The position numbers and the translations under genes were made by a program. The notes beneath the pieces were generated by a model that made no database searches, was not told the origin of the DNA, and saw only the letters and a list, made by a program, of their open reading frames with translations. Below, piece by piece: positions 1 through 5,610 of a DNA stretch of 5,826 nt (position 1 is the first letter of the stretch; every line of letters begins with the position of its first letter). This stretch comes from JANOBJ01 sp031411575 (GTDB taxonomy: Bacteria > Pseudomonadota > Gammaproteobacteria > Burkholderiales > Burkholderiaceae_C): contig JANOBJ010000385.1 in NCBI GenBank assembly GCA_031411575.1, positions 1-5,826 on the forward strand, read 5' to 3'.

Positions 1-175
1 GTCACCCGGGGCCGAGGCGGGATTGCGGTTGGCGGGGCATGGGGTGTCTGTGGTGCAGTCTGTCTGATTCTTTGATTGCTATTATTTATATAGCAAACTA
101 TGACCTGGGGCTGCGGACAACGGGCGCTTTTGCTTGAAAACTGGCGGGTGGAGGTGATTTGGGGTGCTGTGTGTG
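1..175. other. Left-end stretch without a recognised gene
   Basis: No gene can be supported here. Two plus-strand frames are open from the window edge to early stops (TGA at 73-75 in frame 1 and at 65-67 in frame 2), so the first 65-75 bases could be the 3' end of an upstream plus-strand gene, but the tails are too short to recognise. The short AT-rich dyad repeat at 76-96 follows directly, which is a typical intergenic position. From about 137 to 197 the plus strand becomes rich in G and T, and this runs into the conserved outer block of the structured element at 176. Confidence 0.4.
76..96. repeat. Short AT-rich dyad repeat, copy 1
   Basis: A perfect inverted repeat with arms TTGCTAT (76-82) and ATAGCAA (90-96) around a 7-base centre. 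It belongs with three other copies in the window near 3082, 4358 and 5648, which share a GCTAT - A/T-rich centre - TAGC/TAGCAAA pattern. From memory this resembles a very abundant intergenic dyad of Comamonadaceae genomes. Function is unknown; the sequence could form a small hairpin in RNA. Confidence 0.7.
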
Positions 176-389
176 CGTGGCGTTATTGGCGCTCGCTGCG
201 CGGAGACCGCGCCGGGTGCGTCGGGCTTAACGACCGCAGGCCCTTCGGGCGACCATCTGCAGTGCTCCGCCTGCGGGGAAGCGCGCAAACTCGGCTTCGC
301 CTCAAACATGCGCACTTCTTGATCCCGCATTCGTCCGCGCTTCGAGGCTGCGGCCGATGCGCCCGCCCCACCCGGCGCGGTCACCGCGC
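176..389 (+). repeat. Structured inverted-repeat element, copy 1 (142-base core with closing arms)
   Basis: Three parts can be seen. A conserved outer block at 176-196 matches the other copy at 19 of 21 positions. Long complementary arms at 198-226 and 361-389 pair at 26 of 29 positions, including 20 of 21 across 198-218/369-389. A conserved core at 224-365 is about 91 percent identical, without gaps, to the reverse complement of 1459-1600. The core contains small hairpins with TTC loops: GCCC-TTC-GGGC near 242-252, and GGC-TTC-GCC near 294-302 inside a looser GCGC/GCGC closure. Reading frames cross the element, but the substitutions do not look coding. It could be a structured RNA, a folded single-stranded DNA recombination site, or a miniature mobile element; the sequence alone does not decide. 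Confidence 0.85.
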
Positions 390-634
390 GGGGTTTCGTT
401 TGGACTGGATGCAGATGCCGGTTTGTCTGTTGAAACTATGACCGTCTGGCATTAGGCTGAGAGCTAAACCACCGTCACGAAATGAGTTTCATGGACAAGT
501 TTATAGTTGTGAATATGATCAATTGTTCAGTAAGGGATCCAATTGACGAGGGTACGTGCGTGGTCCCGGGCGGTCAAAACATCCGACGGGCGCCGGTGTG
601 TTTGACTTGGCTACATTGAAGTGGGGTGTATTTG
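390..634. other. AT-richer spacer between structured element and small gene
   Basis: No gene is supported in this stretch. It includes an 11-base word at 433-443 (AAACTATGACC) that also occurs at 95-105, and a markedly AT-rich part: 481-540 is about one third G+C against roughly 60 percent or more in neighbouring genes. A short GAAA/TTTC dyad lies at about 479-490. A candidate promoter is listed separately. The lower G+C suggests either a promoter region or sequence of different origin. Confidence 0.5.
492..519 (+). promoter_or_regulatory. Candidate sigma-70 type promoter upstream of the two small genes
   Basis: TGGACA at 492-497 and TATGAT at 514-519, spaced by 16 bases, each differ from the sigma-70 consensus by one base. 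They sit in the most AT-rich part of the spacer. Transcription would start near 526 and give a leader of about 110 bases before the ATG at 635. No terminator is seen between this site and the small genes. This is a pattern match only. Confidence 0.35.
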
Positions 635-991
635 ATGCCATCGACTGACGCTCCGCTTTCACTTCTCTTGTTGCTGGGCGTCTCGGTCGGTGCGGGACTG
701 TGGGTTAGCGTGCTTGCATGGCGCCGCCAGGGAGACCCAGTCATCCTGAGATTGGCTGTTACTGTCATAGCGTTCGCTCCAATCGTCGGTCCGCTTGTTG
801 TCCTGTGGGTACTCAGCTTCCCGGATCGCATGCATCCGAACCTCCAAGCTCCCTACCCGAAAGTGGTGAATCACTATTCCACCCCGCATGCATCGGCGAC
901 GCCCGTACGGACCGAGCGGCGTTGGCTTTCTATGCGGATACGCGGACGGAGGCCGCATAGTGAACGCGTGAATAACAACGATGCCCACTAG
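635..991 (+). CDS. Hypothetical small membrane protein (118 aa, two predicted helices)
   Basis: The family is not recognised. The ATG at 635 is chosen because a G-rich run (GTGGGG, 621-626) lies about eight bases upstream as a weak ribosome binding site; GTG at 626 and TTG at 632 are possible alternatives in the same frame. The protein has two clear hydrophobic segments at about residues 7-29 and 38-62, separated by a short WRRQGD loop. A Pro- and Tyr-containing stretch follows (about 63-82, with HPNLQAPYPKVVN), then a basic tail of about 35 residues. The loop arginines suggest a helical hairpin with the loop on the cytoplasmic side. The tail after about residue 82 is less protein-like and might be extra sequence acquired by loss of an earlier stop. 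The gene lies between two inverted structured elements, 56 bases before a second small membrane-protein gene. No function can be given. Confidence 0.55.
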   Translation: MPSTDAPLSLLLLLGVSVGAGLWVSVLAWRRQGDPVILRLAVTVIAFAPIVGPLVVLWVLSFPDRMHPNLQAPYPKVVNHYSTPHASATPVRTERRWLSMRIRGRRPHSERVNNNDAH

Positions 992-1047
992 CTGGTCGCC
1001 CAAGGCGGGCGTCTTCGGCGCCGCTTGTCATTGACGGTAAAGCTCAT

Positions 1048-1320
1048 ATGAGTTCGTGGCTTCTTCTTTTCGCCGCCCTGGTCTTTGCTGGGCTAGCCTA
1101 CGATGCATGGAAGCTGGTGGTCCCTGCAGCAGACGCACCCTATGCGCTGACGGCGGAAGTTTTGGGGCAGGACGTCAGCGGCATGCCACTTGAAGAACAG
1201 AAAAAGCGCCACGAGTGGAACACCCGCTATGGAATTGGCAGTCTACGTCAGACCGTTTGGCTCTGGAGCATCCTCGCTGTGGCATGCGCGATTAGCTCGG
1301 CCGTGGGCTTTCTCACATGA
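1048..1320 (+). CDS. Hypothetical small membrane protein (90 aa, helix at each end)
   Basis: The family is not recognised. The ATG at 1048 is preceded by only a weak purine-rich site (GGTAAAG, 1036-1042). A hydrophobic N-terminal segment at residues 3-19 could be a signal anchor. A polar middle of nearly 50 residues contains a charged stretch EEQKKRHEW at about 49-57, and a second hydrophobic segment (about 68-88) reaches almost to the C-terminus. Two same-sense helices with a soluble loop suggest an inner-membrane protein with a loop of roughly 45 residues. It follows the 118-aa gene on the same strand with a 56-base gap containing a small hairpin (GCGTC-TTC-GGCGC, 1009-1021) without a T-run, so the two may be co-transcribed. 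A role such as stress response, immunity or a toxin-like membrane peptide would be a guess. Confidence 0.6.
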   Translation: MSSWLLLFAALVFAGLAYDAWKLVVPAADAPYALTAEVLGQDVSGMPLEEQKKRHEWNTRYGIGSLRQTVWLWSILAVACAISSAVGFLT

Positions 1321-1440
1321 CCTGCACTAGCCGGTTTCTAGGCGCGGACATGCAACAGCATTACGGCGCTTCGCGGCATGTGTTGCCTGCCGGGGCAGCG
1401 TTAACGCTGAATTGAGCAGCTGTTGCCCTTACCCCAGCGA
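1321..1440. other. Spacer with palindromes after the small genes
   Basis: No gene is supported. The stretch is rich in dyads: ACATGC (1348-1353) against GCATGT (1376-1381), GCAACA (1352-1357) against TGTTGC (1381-1386) as a competing pairing, and a perfect 14-base palindrome at 1396-1409 (CAGCGTTAACGCTG). None is followed by a T-run, so a classical terminator is not evident. The palindrome could be a protein binding site. Confidence 0.4.
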
Positions 1441-1647
1441 CACCCACCGCCAGCCTGACGGGCGCATCGGACGCAGCCTCGAAGCGCGGACGGGTTTGGG
1501 ATCAAGAGGCGCGCATGTTTGAGGCGAAGCCGAGTTTGCGCGTCTCCCCAAAACCGGAGCACTGCAGATGGTCGCCCGAAGGGCCTGCGGTCGTTAAGCC
1601 TGGCGGGCTGGCGGTGGGTGCCGCGGGCGAGCGCCAACCACGCCACG
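1441..1647 (-). repeat. Structured inverted-repeat element, copy 2 (inverted relative to copy 1)
   Basis: The 142-base core at 1459-1600 is the reverse complement of copy 1 with 13 substitutions and no gap. Its closing arms, 1441-1463 and 1598-1620, pair at 20 of 23 positions. Their sequence (CACCCACCGCCAGCC / GGCTGGCGGTGGGTG) is quite unlike the arms of copy 1, yet sits in the same pairing register relative to the core. The outer block at 1627-1647 matches 176-196 of copy 1 at 19 of 21 positions. Copies 1 and 2 therefore point at each other across about 1.05 kb. The right end grades into the T-poor tract upstream of tal. Confidence 0.85.
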
Positions 1648-1770
1648 ACAGCCGCAACGAGTGACGCCACGAACCGCGCAGCACACAACCCAAAGAACAA
1701 GACAAAGAACCAAACACACCACGTACGCGTTCCGTAACGCAAGCCCCCCGCATCGCACGATAATGCGGCC
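1620..1770 (+). promoter_or_regulatory. Upstream region of tal: T-poor tract, two hairpins and a possible -10 element
   Basis: From 1620 to 1723 the plus strand has a single T (at 1662) in 104 bases, with an A/C-rich part at 1682-1722. Two small dyads follow: GCGTT (1727-1731) with AACGC (1736-1740), and CCGCAT (1748-1753) with ATGCGG (1763-1768). GATAAT at 1759-1764 resembles a -10 box and lies only six bases before the tal ATG, so transcription from it would start at or next to the ATG and give a leaderless message. No convincing -35 box is seen at the right distance, and there is no Shine-Dalgarno sequence before tal, which fits a leaderless or structure-dependent start. Confidence 0.35.
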
Positions 1771-2718
1771 ATGAACCAGCTCGATACCCTCAAACAGTTC
1801 ACCACGGTGGTGGCCGACACCGGCGACTTCAAGCAGCTTGATGCCTTCAAGCCGCAGGACGCCACCACCAACCCCTCGCTCATCCTCAAGGCGGTGCAGA
1901 AGCCCGAGTACGCGCCGCTGCTGACCGAGGCGGTGACGCGCTTTCGCGGCAAGCCGATCGACGAGGTGATCGACCGGCTGCTGGTGCGCTTTGGCTGCGA
2001 GATTTTGTCGATCATTCCGGGCCGCGTGTCCACCGAGGTTGATGCGCGGTTGAGTTTTGATACGCAGGCCACCGTTACGCGGGCCGAGCGCATCATCGGG
2101 CTGTATGAAGCCGAGGGCATTCACATTGACCGCGTGCTGATCAAGATCGCGTCCACCTGGGAAGGCATCCAGGCCGCCGCGCAGCTGGAGCGGCGCGGCA
2201 TTCACACCAACCTCACGCTGCTGTTCAGCTTTTGCCAGGCGGTGGCGTGCGGGCAGGCCAAGGTGCAGCTGATCTCGCCGTTTGTCGGTCGCATCTACGA
2301 CTGGTACAAAAAGTCGGCCGGAGCGGGGTGGGACGAGGCGGCCAAGGCCGGCGCCAACGACCCCGGCGTGCAGTCGGTGCACCAGATCTACAACCACTAC
2401 AAGCACTTCGGCATTGCTACCGAGGTGATGGGCGCGAGCTTTCGCAACGTCGGCCAGATCACGGCATTGGCGGGTTGCGACCTGCTGACCATCAGCCCTG
2501 AACTGCTGGCCCAGCTGGCCGCCAGCGATGCGCCGCTGACCCGCGCGCTAGACGCGCAATCCGCCAAGGCGCTTGATTTGCCAGCGGTGAATTTTGACGA
2601 GGCGGGCTTTCGCTACGCGCTAAACGAGGACGCGATGGCCACCGAAAAGCTCGCTGAAGGCATCCGCGCGTTTGCGGCCGATGCCATCAAGCTCGAAAAA
2701 ATCATGCTCGCCGCCTGA
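1771..2718 (+). CDS. tal: Transaldolase (TalB type)
   Basis: The enzyme transfers a dihydroxyacetone unit between sedoheptulose 7-phosphate and glyceraldehyde 3-phosphate, giving erythrose 4-phosphate and fructose 6-phosphate, in the cytoplasmic non-oxidative pentose phosphate pathway. The 315-residue product is close to the roughly 317 residues of E. coli TalB and spans the whole (beta/alpha)8 barrel. Visible active-site motifs are VVADTGD with Asp16, TTNPSL with Asn34, VSTEVDARLSF with Glu89, the Schiff-base lysine Lys125 in VLIKIASTWEG, TNLTLLFS with Asn147, and ISPFVGRI with Ser169, Phe171 and Arg174 for phosphate binding. The ATG gives the standard N-terminus (MNQLDTLKQFT), but no Shine-Dalgarno sequence precedes it; a GATAAT box lies directly upstream instead. 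pgi follows after 25 bases and uses the fructose 6-phosphate made here. Identification is firm. Confidence 0.97.
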   Translation: MNQLDTLKQFTTVVADTGDFKQLDAFKPQDATTNPSLILKAVQKPEYAPLLTEAVTRFRGKPIDEVIDRLLVRFGCEILSIIPGRVSTEVDARLSFDTQATVTRAERIIGLYEAEGIHIDRVLIKIASTWEGIQAAAQLERRGIHTNLTLLFSFCQAVACGQAKVQLISPFVGRIYDWYKKSAGAGWDEAAKAGANDPGVQSVHQIYNHYKHFGIATEVMGASFRNVGQITALAGCDLLTISPELLAQLAASDAPLTRALDAQSAKALDLPAVNFDEAGFRYALNEDAMATEKLAEGIRAFAADAIKLEKIMLAA

Positions 2719-2733
2719 CGCGCGGCGCCAACT

Positions 2734-2739
2734 GGGGAG
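2734..2739 (+). promoter_or_regulatory. Ribosome binding site that fixes the pgi start
   Basis: GGGGAG ends four bases before the ATG at 2744. It supports that ATG over upstream in-frame starts that would overlap the end of tal and add residues unlike the family. It is the clearest ribosome binding site in the three-gene cluster. Confidence 0.65.
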
Positions 2740-2743
2740 TGCC

Positions 2744-4327
2744 ATGACCCGAACCCGTTGCGACCAGACGCCCGCGTGGCAGCAGCTGCGTCAGTACTTT
2801 GACGACCACGGCCGCGCGTTTGACGTGCGCGCTGCGTTCGCCGCTGACCCGAGGCGCTTTGCCGCCTTCAGCCAGCGCGCGCCGCACGTGTTTGCCGACC
2901 TGTCGAAGAACCTGATCGACGCGCCCGCGGAGCATCTGCTGCTGCAATTGGCGCAGGAATGCGGCATGGTGCAGCACCGCGATGCGATGTTCGCGGGCGA
3001 GCCCATCAACCGCACCGAAAACCGTGCCGTGATGCACTTTTTGTTGCGGTATCCGCGTCAAGTCAGCGTCAGTGGGTCATCTTTAGCTATTGAAAATGTA
3101 GCAAACGGATTGGCTGACGTGCACGCCACGCTCGACGCCATGCTGGCCTACGCCGAGCGCGTGCGTGCCGATGACGCCATCACCGACGTGGTGAACATCG
3201 GCATTGGCGGCTCGGATCTCGGGCCGCAGATGGCAGTGCTGGCGCTGGATGAATTTGCCACGCCGGGCAAACGCTTTCACTTTGTCTCCAACGTGGACGG
3301 GCATGAACTGGCCGCGTTGCTCAAACGCCTGAAGCCGCAGAACACGCTGTTTTTGATCGCCTCCAAAACCTTCACCACCACCGAGACCATGACCAACGCG
3401 CAGTCGGCGCGGCGCTGGTTCGAGGCGCAGGGCGGGTCAGATGTCTCCCGGCATTTCGCCGCGCTCACCACCAACGTGGCGGCGGCCCAGGCCTTCGGCA
3501 TCAGCACCACCTTCGGCTTCTGGGATTGGGTGGGCGGCCGCTACTCGTTGTGGTCGGCCATCGGCCTGCCGCTGGCCATTGCCATTGGCGCGCAGGGTTT
3601 TCGTGATTTTCTGGCGGGCGCGCACGCGATGGATGAGCACTTTCGCACCGCGCCGCTGGCGCAGAACCTGCCCGTGCGGCTGGGCCTGCTGGACGTCTGG
3701 TACCGCAACTTCCATGGCTTCACCGGCCGCAACCTGGCGCCGTACCACAGCGCGCTGCGCCGCCTGCCCGCCTACTGCCAGCAACTCGAGATGGAAAGCA
3801 ACGGCAAGCGGGTGGACGCCGCCGCCCAGCCGCTGCCGTTTGCCACCTCGCCCACGCTCTGGGGCGAGCCCGGCACCAACGGCCAGCATGCGTTCTTCCA
3901 GATGCTGCACCAGGGCAGTGATGTGATCCCGCTGGAGTTCGTGGCCGTCAAGACCGCCTCGCACCACCTTGAAGGCCACCACGACAAGCTGCTCGCCAAC
4001 GCGCTGGCGCAGGCCCAGGCACTGATGGTCGGCCAGCCCGACCCCGACACCGGCGGCGAGGGCCACCGCCGCTTCCCCGGCAACCGCCCCAGCACCTTCT
4101 TGCTGCTGGACCGGCTCGACCCGGCGTCGCTGGGCGCGCTGATCGCGCTGCAGGAGCACCGCGTGTTCGTCAGCGGCTCGCTCTGGGGTATCAACAGTTT
4201 CGATCAGTGGGGCGTGGAGCTGGGCAAGGTGTTGGCCAAAGACATCGAGCCGCGCCTGGCCAGTGGCGACGCCTCGGGCCTGGACGGCTCCACGGCAGGC
4301 CTTTTGCAGCTTTTGAGAGCAAAATAG
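2744..4327 (+). CDS. pgi: Glucose-6-phosphate isomerase
   Basis: Interconverts glucose 6-phosphate and fructose 6-phosphate in the cytoplasm. The 527-residue product has both sugar-isomerase (SIS) domains. The phosphate-binding NIGIGGSDLGP is at 151-161 and SKTFTTTETMTNA at 207-219. Family signature 1 is DWVGGRYSLWSAIG (261-274) with Arg266; signature 2 is the stretch 478-495 with FDQWGVE and catalytic Lys495. Glu351 (MESNGK) and His382 (GTNGQHAFFQ) complete the catalytic set. The start follows a good ribosome binding site, 25 bases after tal. Two oddities are linked to repeats. A copy of the short AT-rich dyad lies in frame and encodes about residues 113-121 in a loop before the VHATLDAM helix, with low-GC codons in a GC-rich gene. 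A second, extended repeat begins at the penultimate codon and supplies the final Ala-Lys and the TAG stop. All key residues remain, so the enzyme should be active. Confidence 0.97.
   Translation: MTRTRCDQTPAWQQLRQYFDDHGRAFDVRAAFAADPRRFAAFSQRAPHVFADLSKNLIDAPAEHLLLQLAQECGMVQHRDAMFAGEPINRTENRAVMHFLLRYPRQVSVSGSSLAIENVANGLADVHATLDAMLAYAERVRADDAITDVVNIGIGGSDLGPQMAVLALDEFATPGKRFHFVSNVDGHELAALLKRLKPQNTLFLIASKTFTTTETMTNAQSARRWFEAQGGSDVSRHFAALTTNVAAAQAFGISTTFGFWDWVGGRYSLWSAIGLPLAIAIGAQGFRDFLAGAHAMDEHFRTAPLAQNLPVRLGLLDVWYRNFHGFTGRNLAPYHSALRRLPAYCQQLEMESNGKRVDAAAQPLPFATSPTLWGEPGTNGQHAFFQMLHQGSDVIPLEFVAVKTASHHLEGHHDKLLANALAQAQALMVGQPDPDTGGEGHRRFPGNRPSTFLLLDRLDPASLGALIALQEHRVFVSGSLWGINSFDQWGVELGKVLAKDIEPRLASGDASGLDGSTAGLLQLLRAK
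3082..3106 (+). repeat. Short AT-rich dyad repeat, copy 2, inside pgi
   Basis: The segment has GCTA (3086-3089) and TAGC (3099-3102) around an A-rich centre and ends in GCAAAC like copy 1 (16 of 21 positions match copy 1 from GCTAT onward). It is read in frame as SLAIENVAN, residues 113-121 of Pgi. The surrounding 60 bases are about 45 percent G+C while the rest of the gene is far richer. The position is a loop that is variable in the family as I remember it, which would tolerate an insertion. Confidence 0.65.
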
Positions 4328-4376
4328 CCTGCATGTCGGCATCGGGCGGTCATTGTTTGCTATGAAAATAATAGTA
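4319..4376 (+). repeat. Extended bipartite repeat, copy A (pgi end to hydrolase start)
   Basis: The 58 bases align without gaps to 5611-5668 with 43 identities. The conserved parts are GC(A/C)AAATAGC at the left, GCATC..GCGGT in the middle and GCTAT(G/A)AAAA at the right. The right part is dyad copy 3, with GCTAT at 4359-4363 and the imperfect partner ATAGT at 4371-4375. The middle can form a weak stem equivalent to the perfect one in copy B. The left end contains the pgi stop TAG (4325-4327), and the right end is five bases from the hydrolase ATG. There is also a TTTTGC/GCAAAA dyad at 4302-4324 across the pgi end. Confidence 0.65.
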
Positions 4377-4381
4377 CGTTG

Positions 4382-5551
4382 ATGCTGCCGCCATTCGTCG
4401 CCGTGCTGCCCGAAGGCATCCGCTCGCGCACCGTGCCGGGCATCAACGGCCTGGCCATGCATGTGCTGGAGGCGGGTTTCCCGATCGACGATCACGCGCC
4501 GGCGCGCCCCGCAGTGCTGCTGCTGCACGGCTTTCCCGAGCTGGCCTACAGCTGGCGCAAGGTCATGCTGCCGCTTGCGCAGGCGGGCTACCACGTCATC
4601 GCGCCCGACCAGCGCGGCTACGGCCGCACCACCGGCTGGAGCGCTGACTACGACGGCCCGCTAGAGCCTTTTCGCATGCTGAACCTGGTGCGCGACGCGC
4701 TGGGCCCGGTGTTCGCGCTCGGCCACCCGTCGGTCGCCGCCGTGGTGGGGCATGACTTCGGCTCGCCGGTGGCGGCCTGGTGTGCGCTTCTGCGGCCCGA
4801 TGTGTTTCGCGCCTGCGTGCTGATGAGCGCGCCCTTTGGCGGGCCGCCGGCGTTGCCCCTGCATGCGACGGGGAATGCGACGGGGAATGCGCTGTCCGAT
4901 GCAGCGCCGGCCGGCGTGGACCATGTGGCACTTGCTGCGTTGCCGCGACCGCGCGTGCACTACCAGGCCTGGTACGGCACACGCGCGGCCAACGCCGACA
5001 TGCAGCACTGCCCGCAGGGCGTGCATGCCTTCCTGCGCGCCTACTACCACTGCAAAAGCGCCGACTGGCGCGGCAACCAGCCGCACCCGCTGGCCTCGTA
5101 CGCGGCCGATGCGCTGGCGCAGATGCCCACCTACTACATCATGGACGCCGGCCAGGGCATGGCGCAGACGGCTGCAACGATGGCCCCGAACGCTGCCGAG
5201 ATCGTCGCCTGCCAATGGCTGACCGAAGCCGAGCTGGCCGTCTACGCCGCCGAGTACCAGCGCAACGGCTTCCAGGGCGGGCTGCAGTGGTACCGCTGCA
5301 GCGCCGAGCCGCGCTTCATCACCGAGCAGCAAACCTGGGCCGGCCGCACGATCGATGTCCCCTCGATGTTCATCGCCGGTCAAAGCGACTGGGGCACGTA
5401 CCAAAAACCCGGCGAGCTTGAAAAAATGCAGCGCACCGCCTGCACCCGTATGCGCAGCGTGCACCTGGTGGAAGGCGCCGGCCACTGGGTGCAGCAGGAG
5501 CAACCTGAGCAGGTGACCGCGCTGCTGCTGGATTTTCTGCGCACTCTTTAG
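4382..5551 (+). CDS. Alpha/beta-hydrolase, soluble epoxide hydrolase type
   Basis: Probably opens epoxides to diols; the natural substrate is unknown. The 389-residue product has the alpha/beta-hydrolase fold with a cap. HGFPE (49-53) is the oxyanion-hole motif, APDQRGYGRT lies at 74-83, and GHDFG places the nucleophile Asp125. Asp336 (GQSDWG) and His368 (GAGHWVQQEQP) complete the triad. Cap tyrosines Tyr194 (HYQAWY) and Tyr304 (GLQWYR) match the two substrate-activating tyrosines of soluble epoxide hydrolases, which favours this over haloalkane dehalogenase, the other Asp-nucleophile family. No signal peptide is seen. The ATG at 4382 is chosen because similarity begins near residue 16; a TTG three bases earlier is possible, and no Shine-Dalgarno sequence is present because a repeat fills the gap. 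A 12-base tandem duplication gives ATGNATGNA at 162-170 in the cap linker. It follows pgi by 54 bases and is probably co-transcribed. Confidence 0.88.
   Translation: MLPPFVAVLPEGIRSRTVPGINGLAMHVLEAGFPIDDHAPARPAVLLLHGFPELAYSWRKVMLPLAQAGYHVIAPDQRGYGRTTGWSADYDGPLEPFRMLNLVRDALGPVFALGHPSVAAVVGHDFGSPVAAWCALLRPDVFRACVLMSAPFGGPPALPLHATGNATGNALSDAAPAGVDHVALAALPRPRVHYQAWYGTRAANADMQHCPQGVHAFLRAYYHCKSADWRGNQPHPLASYAADALAQMPTYYIMDAGQGMAQTAATMAPNAAEIVACQWLTEAELAVYAAEYQRNGFQGGLQWYRCSAEPRFITEQQTWAGRTIDVPSMFIAGQSDWGTYQKPGELEKMQRTACTRMRSVHLVEGAGHWVQQEQPEQVTALLLDFLRTL
4863..4891 (+). repeat. 12-base tandem duplication in the hydrolase gene
   Basis: The unit ATGCGACGGGGA occurs twice in tandem (4863-4874, 4875-4886) and a third partial unit follows to 4891. 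Because the unit is a multiple of three, it keeps the frame and yields the repeated peptide ATGN-ATGN in a linker that leads into the cap domain. It looks like a recent slippage duplication. Confidence 0.8.
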
Positions 5552-5610
5552 CGCGATCACTGCCCCGGCAGGAGCGCATCACCCCAGCCCGTTGAAGAAC
5601 GAGATTTCAA

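Noticed and set aside
82..441. Open frames on both strands across element copy 1 (up to 113 residues)
   Set aside because: They arise from GC-rich structured repeat sequence. No ribosome binding site or family is visible, and the differences between the two copies do not favour synonymous changes consistently.
226..1599. Integron attC sites, since GCTTAAC (225-231) and GTTAAGC (1593-1599) fit the core-site patterns RYYYAAC and GTTRRRY
   Set aside because: Each element has only one such motif, it lies just inside the closing arms and has no partner at the other end. The conserved part is the middle and the variable part is the arms, the opposite of attC. No integrase gene is present.
1..1770. 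Insertion sequence or transposon with its own transposase
   Set aside because: No transposase-like frame is seen; at most the inverted elements could be non-autonomous.
1401..2406. Long minus-strand open frames antisense to tal and through element copy 2
   Set aside because: They are shadows of the GC-rich tal gene on the other strand; their products are Arg/Gly/Val-rich and without recognisable domains.
2672..2743. Upstream in-frame pgi start within tal
   Set aside because: It would add 24 residues unlike the family and overlap tal, while the ATG at 2744 has a well-placed ribosome binding site.
3437..4594. 385-codon minus-strand open frame across pgi and the hydrolase start
   Set aside because: It lies opposite the confidently identified pgi and is explained by third-position GC bias; no domain is recognisable.
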